Source: Talinum fruticosum (lineage: Eukaryota > Streptophyta > Magnoliopsida > Caryophyllales > Talinaceae). From it: a DNA stretch of 64,000 nt. Shown here one piece after another: positions 46,700 through 58,300 of this stretch. The stretch is from assembly GCA_021018815.1 (NCBI GenBank), contig JAITYX010000045.1:2232001-2296000 (forward strand). Direction: 5' to 3'. A program made the position numbers and the translations under genes. The first letter of the stretch is position 1. Each line of letters begins with the position of its first letter. The notes under the pieces are model-generated. The model saw only the letters and a program-made list of their open reading frames with translations, searched no databases and was not told the DNA's origin.

Positions 46700-47030
46700 A
46701 CTTGGATTGAGTGAATTTTACCTCTTGACCTTTGTCACAAAGTCTGGGAGATGCTAAGTGAGTTGTACTTTAGTCCTTTGACAAGGTAGACTGGGCTCAC
46801 CGGATTGTTTTCATTACCAATCTTCCCAATGCCCACTATCTTGCCTTTCTTGTCATCACCAAAGGTCACCTTTCCCCCTTTATATGACTCCAGCTCGGAA
46901 AAGAGTCCTTGGTCACTCGACATATGTCGAGAACATCCGCTGTCCAGGTACCAATGTCCTTTTGATCTTTTACGAGTGACCTCTTGAGGATCGGTTTCCT
47001 CATTATCCGAGTGCTGTAGTCCGAGTCCGA
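46700..47030 (-). pseudogene. Protease of copia element 2
   Basis: GHWYLDSGCSRHMSSDQGLF with the DSG active site at about 46945-46937, then LESYKGGKVTFGDDKKGKIV, GIGKIGNENNPVSPVYLVKG and LKYNSLSISQ. Fused closely to the zinc-knuckle part of Gag because the Gag coiled-coil region is deleted here. Matches copia proteases that cleave Gag-Pol. Confidence 0.85.
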
Positions 47031-48107
47031 CTCTTTTCGGCTTCGAGTCGTGGATCGCCATCGGACACTTTGAGTCATCTCGAATCCTCGTCGTCTTCGG
47101 ATGATTCCTCATCGCTCCATGTTGCCATCATGGCCTTTTTATTCTTCCTGTCCCGTCTTCGTTTTGGACAGTCCTTGACTATGTGGTCTTTGCTGCCACA
47201 TTCAAAACATCCGGAATTCTTAGACAGAGATAACTTTGAAGAAGAAGAAAACTTACCTTTTCTATCTCTTCTGTCTTTCTTGTAGAATTCTTCTTTTGGT
47301 CTTTTGTCCCATCTTTTGTGCTTCATCATTTTCTTGAAGCCTCTTGCAATGAGTGCCATGGGATCATCTTCTGATTCGGAGGAGCTCGGAATTGCTTCTT
47401 TGGATTCCGAGGCTTTAAGCGCAATGTTCCTTTTGGAAGTACCCTCAGCATCTTCTTCTTCCAAGTGTATCTCATGAGTCGAAGCTTTCCGATGAGCTCG
47501 TCCGGCTTCAAGAGTGAGAGATTCCGAGCCTCTTCTATGGCGAGTCACCTTAGGACCCCATCGTCTCTTGGGTAGGCTTCGAGAATTTTTCGACACATTT
47601 CTTCATGGGAGATCTTCTTTCCCGGAGATTTGAGATTGTTGGTGATCTCGGTGAAGCGTATGAACATCCGAGTAATGTTCTCTTCGGCTCCATTTTGAAA
47701 AGCTCATATTTGTGAAGATACTCGGTCGATCTTTGCTTGTCTCACCCGACTTGTACCTTCGTAGGTGTTGACCGAGTGTCCCACACCTCTTTAGCGAGTC
47801 ACGAGCAGAGACTCGATTATATTCTTCCGAGCTTATGGCGCACATGAGGATGTTCATGGCTTTGAAGTTCTTTCGAACTTCTCGCTTCGTTGGCGTGAAC
47901 TCAGCCTTTGTCTTTGGAAGGATTCTGAATTCATCTGTCTTTGTTGGAATGTAGTTTCCTTGCTGTATGATTTCCCATACTTCTTCATCGTGATCCATAA
48001 GGAAACATTCCATAAGCTTCTTCCAAGTGACCGAAATTTGAACCTTTGAATTTTGGTGGCCTGTTGGAAGATCTACCTTCGTCGAACTCTCCGGTGTTCC
48101 GAGCCAT
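47031..48107 (-). pseudogene. Gag of copia element 2, broken and shortened
   Basis: Start MARNTGEFDEGRSS at 48107, in the same context as gag of element 1. HWKKLMECFLMDHDEEVWEI-like and NYIPTKTDEFRILPKTKAEF, NFKAMNILMCAISSEEYNRV and EENITRMFIRFTEITNNLKS are visible in alternating frames. SLPKRRWGPKV, the acidic stretch and the zinc knuckle CFECGSKDHIVKDC (about 47210-47168) follow. After DEESSEDDEDS..DPQEV it jumps directly to RSKGHWYLDSG: the coiled-coil domain of about 230 codons seen in element 1 is missing. Confidence 0.88.
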
Positions 48108-48149
48108 CCGATCTTTAAACCTTTGGACTGTTAGATCCTTTCCGAAAGG

Positions 48150-48167
48150 CTAGGCTCCGATACCAAT
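48150..48167 (-). other. Primer-binding site of copia element 2
   Basis: The reverse strand directly after the 5' LTR reads ATTGGTATCGGAGCCTAG, the initiator-methionine-tRNA type site used by most plant copia elements. Confidence 0.85.
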
Positions 48168-49745
48168 TGAAGGTTTGCTCGGGGAGAGTCCGAGTCACCC
48201 TAGAGGGGGTGAATAGGGTGATAGAAAATTCTTTTTGAAAATACACACTTTTGCGCAGAGAAAGAGGCAAAGACAGAATCCGAGTCTAATAATAGAGTCG
48301 AAAAGATTGGACTCGAAAGTAATGAATCGAAGAAGCAAGAGCACTAAGGCTGTCCGAGTCTAGAATGAACTCGAGAAAAGAACACGAGAGATTTTACGTG
48401 GAAACCCTCCTGGGGCAGAAAACCACGGCCCGTGTCAATCCGGACACGAAGTCAAATCCACTATCTTGAGTCCACAAAATACCGTGAACTTGACGGAACC
48501 CGAGTTGCTCCCTTAGACAACTCTATATAGATTTTCCTAGACTCGAAGTTACCTTATCTCGATCTAGTACTTCCTAGCTGAGATAACCCTTACAGCTTAG
48601 GGACAACTAAGCTGAATTAACCTTTACAGACTTAGTCAAGGGACCTTACAAAGAATGTAAGAAGAGTATGTAACTAACTACAAGACCTTACAACTCGAAA
48701 GTAATGAATTACAGAGTGGGAGTTGTAAGTTGAAGATTGAGAGTAAATACAATAACTTTGATCAAGTAAGTGTATAGACAATATATTCGGCAACCTTCAA
48801 GTCTTGTGGAGTGGCTTCTATTTATAGATAACCAAGCGAGTAGCCGTTATCCTCATCTCGCTGACCGAGAGTCCTCTCGTGACCGTTGTGAAAGGCTTTC
48901 CGAGTCACTCAGAAAGTATCGGTTGAAATATGGACGTTGGACAACGGTTTAACTCTCTTGGAAGTCCCAAAACCATCGGTTGTGTCTTGATAAATGTGGT
49001 GGAAACCACCGTTAGGCTTGGCGTTCCATTTTTCCGGATATGGAAGCGGACGGCTTCCGACACAATCTTCCGGGACTAAAGCGAGGAAGGTGAAAAGCCA
49101 TATCTTCCGGTGATTTGACGTTCGAGCCGGCTACTTTTGTAGTTTGAAAAGATATCCTCAATTGAATAACCTACAAAAGTAAAACACCTTCTGGTTCTCA
49201 AAGTATAAAATACTTTGGTCCAAGGTTAGACACGAGATAACAAAATAATTTTGAAAAATTATGCAATTGATTATCTCGAGTCGGAAAAGAAATGGAATTT
49301 TCGAGTCTAATATCCATGATACTCGGAATTCCATATGACTTAGTCTTAAGTAAAGAAACACGTTCTATAGCGAATATCGAGTGGGAAAGAACTTGATATA
49401 GACTAAGCATGAAATGAACTATGAATGCCGACTATGCAAACAATAGAGTAAATAACCACAAGTCGATTCCGAGTGAGAAACAATGGAATACTGGTATATT
49501 CGTAATGTGATTAATCCGAGTGAGAGTGGACTCGGAATAAAGAACCGGTTTTCGATGCGCTAACCGAAAGCGATAACAGAGATGAGTGAGGGTCGAATCA
49601 CTTAGAGAAGATACTATTTTACTCAAGTAAGTTTCTAAGACACGAGAGAATGCCTTGGAATCAAAACTCTATAAGAATGACATCGTTATACCTGATTCCT
49701 TTTGCATGACTCGTAAAGATATAGAGCAGAGTGTCCGAGTCTTCA
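48168..49745 (-). repeat. 5' LTR of copia element 2
   Basis: 1,578 bp, reverse strand from TGAAGACTCGGACACTCTG to GAGCAAACCTTCA. The TATA-box region is at 48818-48830 (TTCTATTTATAGA on the plus strand). Nearly identical to the 3' LTR at 39616. Confidence 0.92.
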
Positions 49746-50560
49746 TATATGTCTTGTTTTCTCCCTCTTTTCAATCTCCTATGTCTTTTACAATCAACCG
49801 TTGATCGAAACTCCAACGGCGGCAAAGAATCCATGGATGAAATCACAAAAAGAGATTTGAGTTTCTACTGTTTCTAAATAAAATTAAGATTTATAGTAAA
49901 GAAATATTTTGGTCCACCTGTGACCTATTTAAGAGAACTGGGAACCAGCTAGGACAACGGTCCAATTACTCTTAAAAAACGTTGACAACATCAAATCGAA
50001 AAACTCATTTGAACCCGGTCGACCCGAGTGACTCGGACAACCCGTCCTACCGGGATTTTTTTTTTTTTACTCCTTCATATGGTGACAAAGAGAAAGGGGA
50101 TGGGGCCATGGCCATGGGGAAGGGGAGGGGAGGGGGAGGGGGTTGAGTAGGGTAAAAGAGAAGAGAAAGATGGCAGGAGGAGAGAGAAAGGGAATATGGG
50201 GAGGAAAGGAGTAAACCGAAAAACGGAGAGAAGGGAAGGGAGGAGGAGAGAGAAGAATAAGAGAAGGAGTAGAGGCGAGACAAAAGGGGAGAGGGAGTTT
50301 GATTTGAATGAGCAAAGGAGGGGGCGGCTAAAGGATAGAGGAGCAAAACGAGTATATGATAGAGAAAATGGGAAGGGGGCACACGCGTAGTAGGTTATGT
50401 TAAGAGAACCGATTCGTTTATCGACCCGGTTGAGAGAGTGGGTCAATGGATCAATCGGTCGGACCGTTTATACCGGATTAGACTGATTAGCCCATTTTAT
50501 GGTTGGATCGGGTTGAACCAAGCATAACCCGGTTGACCATAAAATTATTTTTATAGATGT
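49746..50560. repeat. G-rich low-complexity tract and CCGGTT repeat
   Basis: 50090-50160 on the plus strand is extremely G-rich (GGGGAAGGGGAGGGGAGGGG and more), within a purine block to 50390. At 50395-50540 lies TATGTTAAGAGAACCGATTC with GACCCGGTTGAG, the inverse of the repeat at 54528-54640. ORFs on the reverse strand are Pro/Ser/Leu low-complexity artefacts. Confidence 0.55.
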
Positions 50561-51661
50561 CTTGAGCCATTTTTTCATTGTTATTAGCATAAGTGTGAAA
50601 GATTATATTACATCAATTTGAGTTTTGAAATTTTAACTTTTCCATACAAAACACACTAATTTGAGTACTATTATTCCGACTTCTCCATACATAAGATGCA
50701 ATACCCAAATTAAAGAAAGTGCTCATATAATTAATTAACCACATTCACAACAAACTTAACACAAGATATAGTACCTCAAAATAATTTTATACAAAACTAC
50801 AAAAAATAATAAAATCTTATTTAATTTTTTCCATCTAAAATTTAATCCCACAACATATAATTTACTTTTTACACTTAAACTTTAAATTTCTTCGTAACAC
50901 TTTTAAATGATCATATATACTAAAATTTACTAAAAATGCTCATAACACTTTTAAATTTCTTTACAAAAAAAAACCCCTAAAGCCTCTAAATAACATACCT
51001 ACTCATTAATTAACACAAACCATAACGCTACTCATTCCTCACGGATGCGTCGTGCACCCCCATTCCCTCTCCCGCTTTCTCTCTCTTCGCTCTACTCTTC
51101 TTTGTGCTCTTCAAGCTTTAGCTAGCCGTCCTCCTCCCCTCCTCCTTCAGTCCCCCTCCCCTTTTGTTGTGCTTCTTCAACCATCTCTCTCCCTTCTCCT
51201 CTACTCCTTTGCTCTTTCAGCCCTTCCCCTACTTCTCTGTGCTCTCGCTGCCTCCCCCTTTGCTCCTCGGCCACCTTCGCTCCTTCTCATACAGTGGCCA
51301 TTCGGCACAAAAACGTTCCGTCTAAAGCCGTTGGTCGTTGCTCGGTTGAAAAGGTAGAGTGAGGATAAAAGCAAAAAAAGAGATAAGGTTCATACAAGTG
51401 GGAAAATTCCGGTCCGACCACGAGCCGCCGGGTTGATCGAGTTCCCGAGTCGACTCGCGTCGGACGGGTTTTTCCGATTTATTGTTGGGAACGATTTTTT
51501 ATAGTAATAATCGAACCGTAGAACTGGCCGGTTCCCTCGTCCAACTGGTTGAACCGGCCGATCCAATCCAGCTTTTAGTAACATAGGTAGCAAGGGAAGA
51601 AGGGAGTTAGGATTTGTTTTAATTTATTCAAAGGTTTAGGTGTTAGAAAGTGGAATATATA
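50561..51661. other. AT-rich and CT-rich spacer, no gene seen
   Basis: 50560-51010 is AT-rich without structure. 51045-51300 is CT-rich (CTCCCGCTTTCTCTCTCTTC) and gives a Leu/Ser/Pro-rich ORF with no domain. 51400-51585 has GGTTGAACCGGCC-type sequence related to the other CCGGTT repeats, ending near TAGTAACATAGG. Confidence 0.4.
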
Positions 51662-51674
51662 TTAGACCCGGTAA

Positions 51675-51970
51675 TCGGGTCATTCAATTCGGGTTCGGTT
51701 CGGGTTAGTTCGGTTCGGGTTAACTTCGGGTTGATCTTGTTCGGGTCCGGTTCGGTTTCGGGTTCGGGTCAACTTCGGTTCGAGTCAACTTGGGTCAATC
51801 TCGTTCGGGTTCGTTCGGTTTCGGTTCGGTTCAATTTCGGGTCAATCTCATTCGAGTTTGTTCGGTTTCGGTACGGGTTGGGTCAATGTCAATTCGGGTG
51901 AGTTTCGAGTATGATTTCGGGTTAACTTTAGATCGGGTAAAAATCAGGTCGGGTGACTTTTAGGCCGGGT
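51675..51970 (+). repeat. Left GGTTCGGG array
   Basis: About 300 bp built from degenerate TTCGGGTTCGGTTCGGG, GGTCAACTTCGG and GGTCAATCTCGTTCGGG units. Confidence 0.85.
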
Positions 51971-54029
51971 TGATATTCGGTCATGTCATGTCAAATTTTT
52001 TTACAAAACCTTTTTGAGTTGAAGAAAAATAAAATTTTATAAAGTTAATATATTATTAATATTAGTTTTTTTATTTTACACGTTTGTTTTTGTACAGATT
52101 AAAAACGGAACGTTGTTTATTAAAAAAATACTAGTAACTTTTAAGAGATATAACTTATAAGTGTAAACAAGCAAAATTTGAATATTTGACTCTAAATTTA
52201 AAACAAGATAAACCAAGTTGATATTTCAATACGTCACATAAGTATAATCCAACTCAAACTTATTGATAAGTATAAAAAACGAAATCGCAAGACAACAACA
52301 ATCGATAGACATAAGAGTTAAGATTAATCGAATTTACTCGATGAATTGTAATTTGTAATGAATGAATTCAACTAATGTGAACCATAATTTGACGTTTAAT
52401 TTCATACGATGCCAAGTCGATTTGGTCAAATTCGAACGAGTACAATTTCAACCGAACTTATCTACGGACTACATAAATTAATAAAATCGAAATTGCGAGA
52501 TACCGACATAATACCAATAGTAATAGAATAAATGGCAACGGTTAGAATTTCTAGAATGATTATATTTGATGTTAAATTTATAAAGATAATGTTAGAATAA
52601 CTTAGATAAGTTCGAGTCGATACAATCTAAAATGATCTTGATAAATCAAAATGAAAACCGAATATTCATCGGCCACTAGGTGCCACTAATCATAATAATC
52701 AACTAAGAAGAATATCTAGTCGATCGGTTAATCGGTTATTGCTCAACTCGAAGTACTCGACTTACGATTATCATCTTGTATTATAATTTTCCAACCAATT
52801 AATTGAACTAATTTGAACATTAATCTAGAGTTAAATTTAATATCGATTTGGTCAAATTCAAACTAGTACGGATTAATAAAAACGGAGTTGCGAGATACCG
52901 AGACACGGTAATGACTACTAATTTACTAAACCAAGTCTTATCGATATTAGTTAAGTACTTCACTTATTCATGTAAATGACTATATTTAACGTTAAACGGA
53001 CCCGACTTAAATAAGTTTGAGTCGATATAATCCCAAATAAACTTGCTAAATATAGTGAAAACTAATACAATTCGAATTGAACTTATTTATACAAATTAAA
53101 TTACATATTGTACACATATTTCATTATTTTTTAAATTATTTATATATTTACACATATTTCGTTATTCTTTAAATTACATATATGATATATATTTACACGT
53201 TTTAGTATTCTTTAAATTATATATTTTACCTTCATTTTTTCATGAACAAAATAATAACTTATTTTTTAATGTAAATTTTCTAAATGTATTTATTAAATTA
53301 AATTAAATTCTATTAATAATATCTTATAAAGTTATAGTATAAAATTTTCAAGCTTTTATTTTTTTCCTCTTATTTGTTTAACAAAAATCAGGATTTTTAA
53401 ATTTTTGTCAAAATTTTTATCACAAATTACAATTAGATTTTGGAGGGAAAACTCCTCTCTTATTTTAGACTTTTTCGTTCACACACTTTTTTGTCCCACT
53501 TTTCAAACATTCCAAATTATATTTTTATCCATTTTCATAAAAAAAAAAAGCATGCATATATCTATATATATTGTTTGTCGGTAGAGATAATTTGGTTCAA
53601 TTTCTTCTTTTTTTCTCATTGATTTGGATTATCAAGTAGTGCACATAAAGAAAAAGAAATTAGATCCACTTGATTCCTTATTCAGGCTTAAAACCAAAAT
53701 CTCAAATAAAGACCTAAAATTAGTCAATCTACTTTTAGTTACTAATAATTTTTAAAAGTATAATTTTTAAAAATTTCAAAAAAAAATTTTACACGACAGG
53801 AAGAACTTTCTAGTAAAATCAGTCAAATTGTTACTAGTTATTGGTCTTTTTTAAAATGTAATTTCTAAATGACGTGTTTACTAAGCGGGATGTATTTTTT
53901 GATTAAAGTTTGTTTTGGGTTTTTTTGGGGGATTCCTTGCTAAATGTCTTAGTCCAGTAGATTTGATATTTAAACATAAATCCAAAACTCTCTTTGAAAA
54001 CAAATTTAACTTTTCTCCTTTATATTTCG

Positions 54030-54315
54030 GATCGGTTTTGGTTCGGGTCGGTTTCGGTTCGGGTCGGGTCGGATTCGGTTCGGTCCGATTCGATTCGGGT
54101 CATAATCGGATCAATTATATTTCGGGTCGGTTTCGGTTTCGGGTCGGTTCGGTTTCGGATTGGGTCGTTTCGGTTCGGATCCGAATCGGGTTCATTACAT
54201 TTTGGGTCGATTCGGTTCGGGTCGGTTCACTTCGGTTTCGGGTCAAAATCGGTTCAACTGCTTCGGATGTCGGTTCGGCTTGGGTTTCGGGCTGTTCGGG
54301 TTGACCCATTCGGTT
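54030..54315 (+). repeat. Right GGTTCGGG array
   Basis: GGTTCGGGTCGGTTTCGGTTCGGG-like units, about 285 bp, near the other end of the same element. Confidence 0.85.
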
Positions 54316-54338
54316 CGAGTCGGCTTTGCCGAGTCTAA

Positions 54339-55080
54339 TATATATTATGGGTTTTGAATTTTGAATAGAAAATATTAAATGGACTTTTGTCATTTTTAGT
54401 AATTTTGTATAAAAATTATAATTTTTCTTCTCTTAATTTTTATTTTGAAAAATAGATAATTTATGACTTGAGGTATAGATAAATAATTTTATAGTCAAGC
54501 GGGTCATGTCACTTCAACCCGGTCCAACTAGTAAACCGGGTCAACTGGTCTAATCCGATCTAAACGATTCAACCTCGTTAACCCATTGACCCAATCTCCC
54601 AACCGGTCGATAATCGGATTGATTCTCTTAACATAGTCCGCAACTTAGCCGAGTCAAATCATAGCAGGGTGGAGCGGTTTTGACCGAATTGATCCGATTC
54701 AATGCTCCCGCGGGTTCACTAGTGTGTCCGGACCAAATTCATGTCTAGCTCCCGGTTGAACTAGTCAAATCGGCCAAGTCACGTTATCTATATATCTTAA
54801 CATAGCAATTACCAAAGCATCCTGTCCTATACCAAAAAATGAGCTTAGACAGCAAAGTAGACACGTTACCATCAGATTACCATTAATATGAACTAAAATA
54901 TGAAAACATGAAATTGCCATGGAACTCCAACGTTGTTGCCAAGAGGGTTACTCAAGTAAGAGAATGACAGAACTAAACCCAAGTAATTTTCAGCCAACGA
55001 CAGAGACAAACAAAACAGTAGTACTTCAGATATCTGAAAGAAATCAGCATTGGAAAAAGAGAATAACTTGAAATGAAAGT
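54339..55080. repeat. Spacer with two CCGGTTGAAC repeat copies
   Basis: GGTCAACTGGTCTAATCCGA to GATTGATTCTCTTAACATAG (54538-54640) and a second, partial copy ending ATATCTTAACATAG (about 54700-54806). Both match the spacer at 27520-27620. The remainder to 55080 is ordinary 3' flank of the membrin gene. Confidence 0.5.
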
Positions 55081-55388
55081 TAGTTCTCAAGTTGGTGTCT
55101 GAATGAAGCCTTGCGAAAACTGTATTTACACTTCCACATTTGCCAACATCTCACAACACTGAATCATTTGCCCTAAATCCCTATTTCATGGCTCTTCATT
55201 GAATACCCAATCCCAGAGGTCATTGACCATACAAAGAATTTGTCAAATACAAAGAATTTGTCACTGACATATGCACATGAAACAATTCATACATTGGGTA
55301 TCAGTATCACTGGTTCCTGGCTCAGCGCAGCTCCAAACTCAGGCGTAAAGCAGAACCAACAGGAGATCCATAAAAGTGGCAACTGGAT
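55081..55388 (-). other. Probable 3' UTR of the membrin gene
   Basis: Follows the stop codon at 55391-55389. Contains a direct repeat of ACAAATTCTTTGTAT (reverse strand, 55266-55232). No clear AATAAA signal was found, so the poly(A) site is not placed. Confidence 0.4.
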
Positions 55389-58300
55389 TTAATGTTTCCA
55401 CCTCAATATCACAATCAGGACTATGAAAGTAAGAAGCATGCCAGCGTATTTGATCCATGTATCGATACGGTTCCGCCTCTCAATCAACCTGAGTACTGAG
55501 TTGGAGAGCCCCACTGTATTCAGAATGTCCAGTAACTTGCGCTGCGCACTCTGCACAATGCAGTTTTTGACGACAATCAGCAATAAACAATAATATGAAA
55601 AAAAATGATAAACTCGCTTCTCTAGTGTAACTAACTAATGAAACTGGAATAAATGATAATAGCAAGTGTTTGAGACAGAGATAGCTCATAAAACCTATTA
55701 CAACTCATTGAATTACAGTTTGACAGAAGCAATGTCAATTGGGTAGAGTGGAAAACAGTTTGATAAATTTGTATATATAACAAGGTTCTCTTGTGGGTGC
55801 ATATGTTCTTTACCATGAGATTCAAGATGCCAATCGGGAACACAGAACCAAGACATGAATCATCTTACAAACCAGTACCACATAACAAAATAAATCCATA
55901 ATATCCTTTGCTCCTCGTACATCATAAATTTTACCCAGCACTTTCTGTTCGAAACTGTAGTTACTATAATAAAGTCATCAACTATCACAGAATAAACAGT
56001 GTCATCATTGACGTCTCCTCTGTTTTGCATGAACAACCCAAAGAATCCAATCTTCTCATCCCTCGATATCACAACAATGTCGACTTACTTTCTGACCCTC
56101 CCTCATTATCCATTCCAAGTACTCCATCTTCAACTTCCTTATTCTAAAACCCTTAGAATCCATGATGATCCAATGGAGGTTTAAACATACAAGACTATAT
56201 AGGATAATAAACAAAGCAACTAGAGCAAAGGTAAGAGTAGCACTAGGAGTAAACATGTGGAAATAAGACTTGGATGGTTTGTTCACATTAACGGCATAGA
56301 TGCACCTGCAAGGACTGAGGTGTAAAAGGACTCACATTCTGGGAGGAAGGTAAGCAAGTACCACAAGACCAAAGAATAAGTGGAATGAGGCTATCGTACT
56401 CGATTAAGTTCACAGAAAGGCATAGTCCAGGACAGGAGTGTCTGGGCACTTCGGGTTTATTCCCTATCATATAGCTTGGCTTGTACCTACCACTAGATTC
56501 TCACTTAGGATTGATTTGTAAAACTTTATTTGAACAAAGCAGCTGCAAAACACATTTCAACAACTGCCTTGGACAAGCATTCTTTATGGATTAAAAGGAT
56601 TGATGAGCTAAGGCTCAAGAGCAAGAATTACAGTGTTTTGCAACATGGAATTCAAGACAGCTTGGTATTGAAAGAAAATGCACTAGCTGCCACCTCCATA
56701 GGATACCAACAGCACCAACACCACCTGAATCCCAGTGCTACCACTGATCACCAAAAACACCAACCTCTATGTCATTCGATCCATCACCACTGCCCTTAAC
56801 AGTTAGCACACCTCTAAACCTCAAATCTCTCACTTACAATCACCACCCCACCCCACAGAACAACCACCAGACCATGTCATTCGATCCATCTCTGAGCATA
56901 GAAACTACTGCCAACATGCCAGCAGGATATTTCAAACAGCCAAATGACAGCTACAAATTTGCAATTCCAAAAGACGAAAACCATGCATGCTACTTCAACT
57001 AGATTACAATCCTCCAAACTGCAGATTTGAGAAATTTTCCACTCCACCCATCCTCGCACATGACAACTCCCATTAACCAAGAGGCGAACCCATGTATTAC
57101 ATGATCATACACAAATATACGCACACACAAATAGAGTGGGGATAGGTCACACCACAACACCATCATGATTGAAGAACTCCGACCATAAAGGTGATCAAAT
57201 TTGGCTACAAAGGCTCTGAATGTGGAGCCAGCCGCTAGACATTTCAAGGTTGAAAGGGAGTCTTGATGCACTATATAATGGTCCTTGGCAGCAATGAGAG
57301 TGAACCCTGCTACAGTTGACAGCAACGATGAGCCTGGGGATAGTTAACAATGGGGATGAAAAAGGGCAGTGACTAGAGGTGAGTGCCTAATTGACAAGAT
57401 AAAGGGTGAGGGAGATAGGATGATAGCATGATGATAGGAGAAGAGATAAGAGAAACACAGTGTAGGGATAGCTTTTCTCTTCTCTTTCCTTTCTTTTCTT
57501 TTTTTTTTTTGGGGGGTGTCATGCGAGAGGGGGTCTTTATTAGTTTAGCCACACACACAGCAGACACAAATAGAAATCATATCCGTTAGCTCAATACCCC
57601 ATCCCCCAAATAAAAACTTTATACCCTCCCCCATTGCTTTTCCTCCCCTCAGTTTAACCCAACAGCCCCTCATTACATTCCCAACTAAGTTCTAGGCCCA
57701 AGGCAATCATGTGCTTCATCAGCTAAGAATGTAACCCAAAAATAAAGCTTTATGGAGAGAAGAAGGCTATGCTAAATTGCATAAGACCATTGCCAGTTTC
57801 CTGTATTCTGATGAAAAACCTATATGCCCAATGATTGCGTCAACTAAGCCAATAATGTAAAGGTACCTTCATGCTTTCTCTCTGTTCCGCAAACTTTGTG
57901 AGGATGGCTACTCCTGTCGAATATGCTTCTTCCAACATCCTAGAAGAATTCTGTGCTGATCGCATCGCTTGTGCTTCATCATCAAATATTCTAAGAACAT
58001 ACGAAGATCCTCCATTCTAAAATATCAGATAATCAGATCAGATAAACAGTACAATAAACTACACAACAATGACTACATGCTCATAAAATCTACACTAACA
58101 GGAGACCACATACCGTTCTTCCTAGCAACTCTGCCCTCTCTCTAGCTTCTTGCACTCGTCTTTGGTTCCGCATAAAATACTTGTCTAAACTTTCTTTCAA
58201 AGAATCTGCCTCTTCAGCAACTTGTTCCACCTTCCTGTAGCCAACCCCCCCAAAAAAAAAAAAAAAAAAAAGCAGGTAAGAGGGAAAAGAAGGGCATGTT

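Larger units (their letters stand above)
39616..49745 (-). mobile_element. Sirevirus-type copia element 2, LTR to LTR, TSD TATAT
   Basis: A 10,130-bp element with two near-identical LTRs (39616-41190 and 48168-49745) and perfect TATAT duplications at 39611-39615 and 49746-49750. Order on the minus strand: 5' LTR, primer site, gag, protease, integrase, RT, RNase H, accessory ORF, purine tracts, 3' LTR. Its structure is complete apart from a deletion in gag and small frame breaks. Very similar LTRs indicate a young insertion, the youngest full element here. Confidence 0.95.
51662..54338. mobile_element. Non-autonomous DNA transposon with GGTTCGGG end arrays
   Basis: The left end TTAGACCCGGTAATCGGGTC and right end (reverse strand) TTAGACTCGGCAAAGCCGAC are inverted, inside TATATA on both sides (a TA-rich target; TSD length ambiguous). 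Inside each end lies 270-330 bp of TTCGGGTTCGGTTCGGGTC-like repeats, in the same orientation on the plus strand at both ends. The 2-kb core is AT-rich with no transposase. The GGTTCGGG arrays create Gly/Ser/Val/Arg ORFs that are not genes. Superfamily not assigned. Confidence 0.6.

Noticed and set aside
50047..50446. Reverse-strand ORFs rich in Ser, Pro, Leu and Phe
   Set aside because: They translate the G-rich tract; no domain or conserved pattern.
51675..54315. Telomere-like repeats
   Set aside because: Units are GGTTCGGG-type and degenerate, not the plant telomere repeat TTTAGGG, and they sit at the ends of a transposon.
56530..57002. His/Asn/Pro-rich ORFs within membrin intron 3
   Set aside because: No homology, intronic position and codon pattern suggest chance ORFs.
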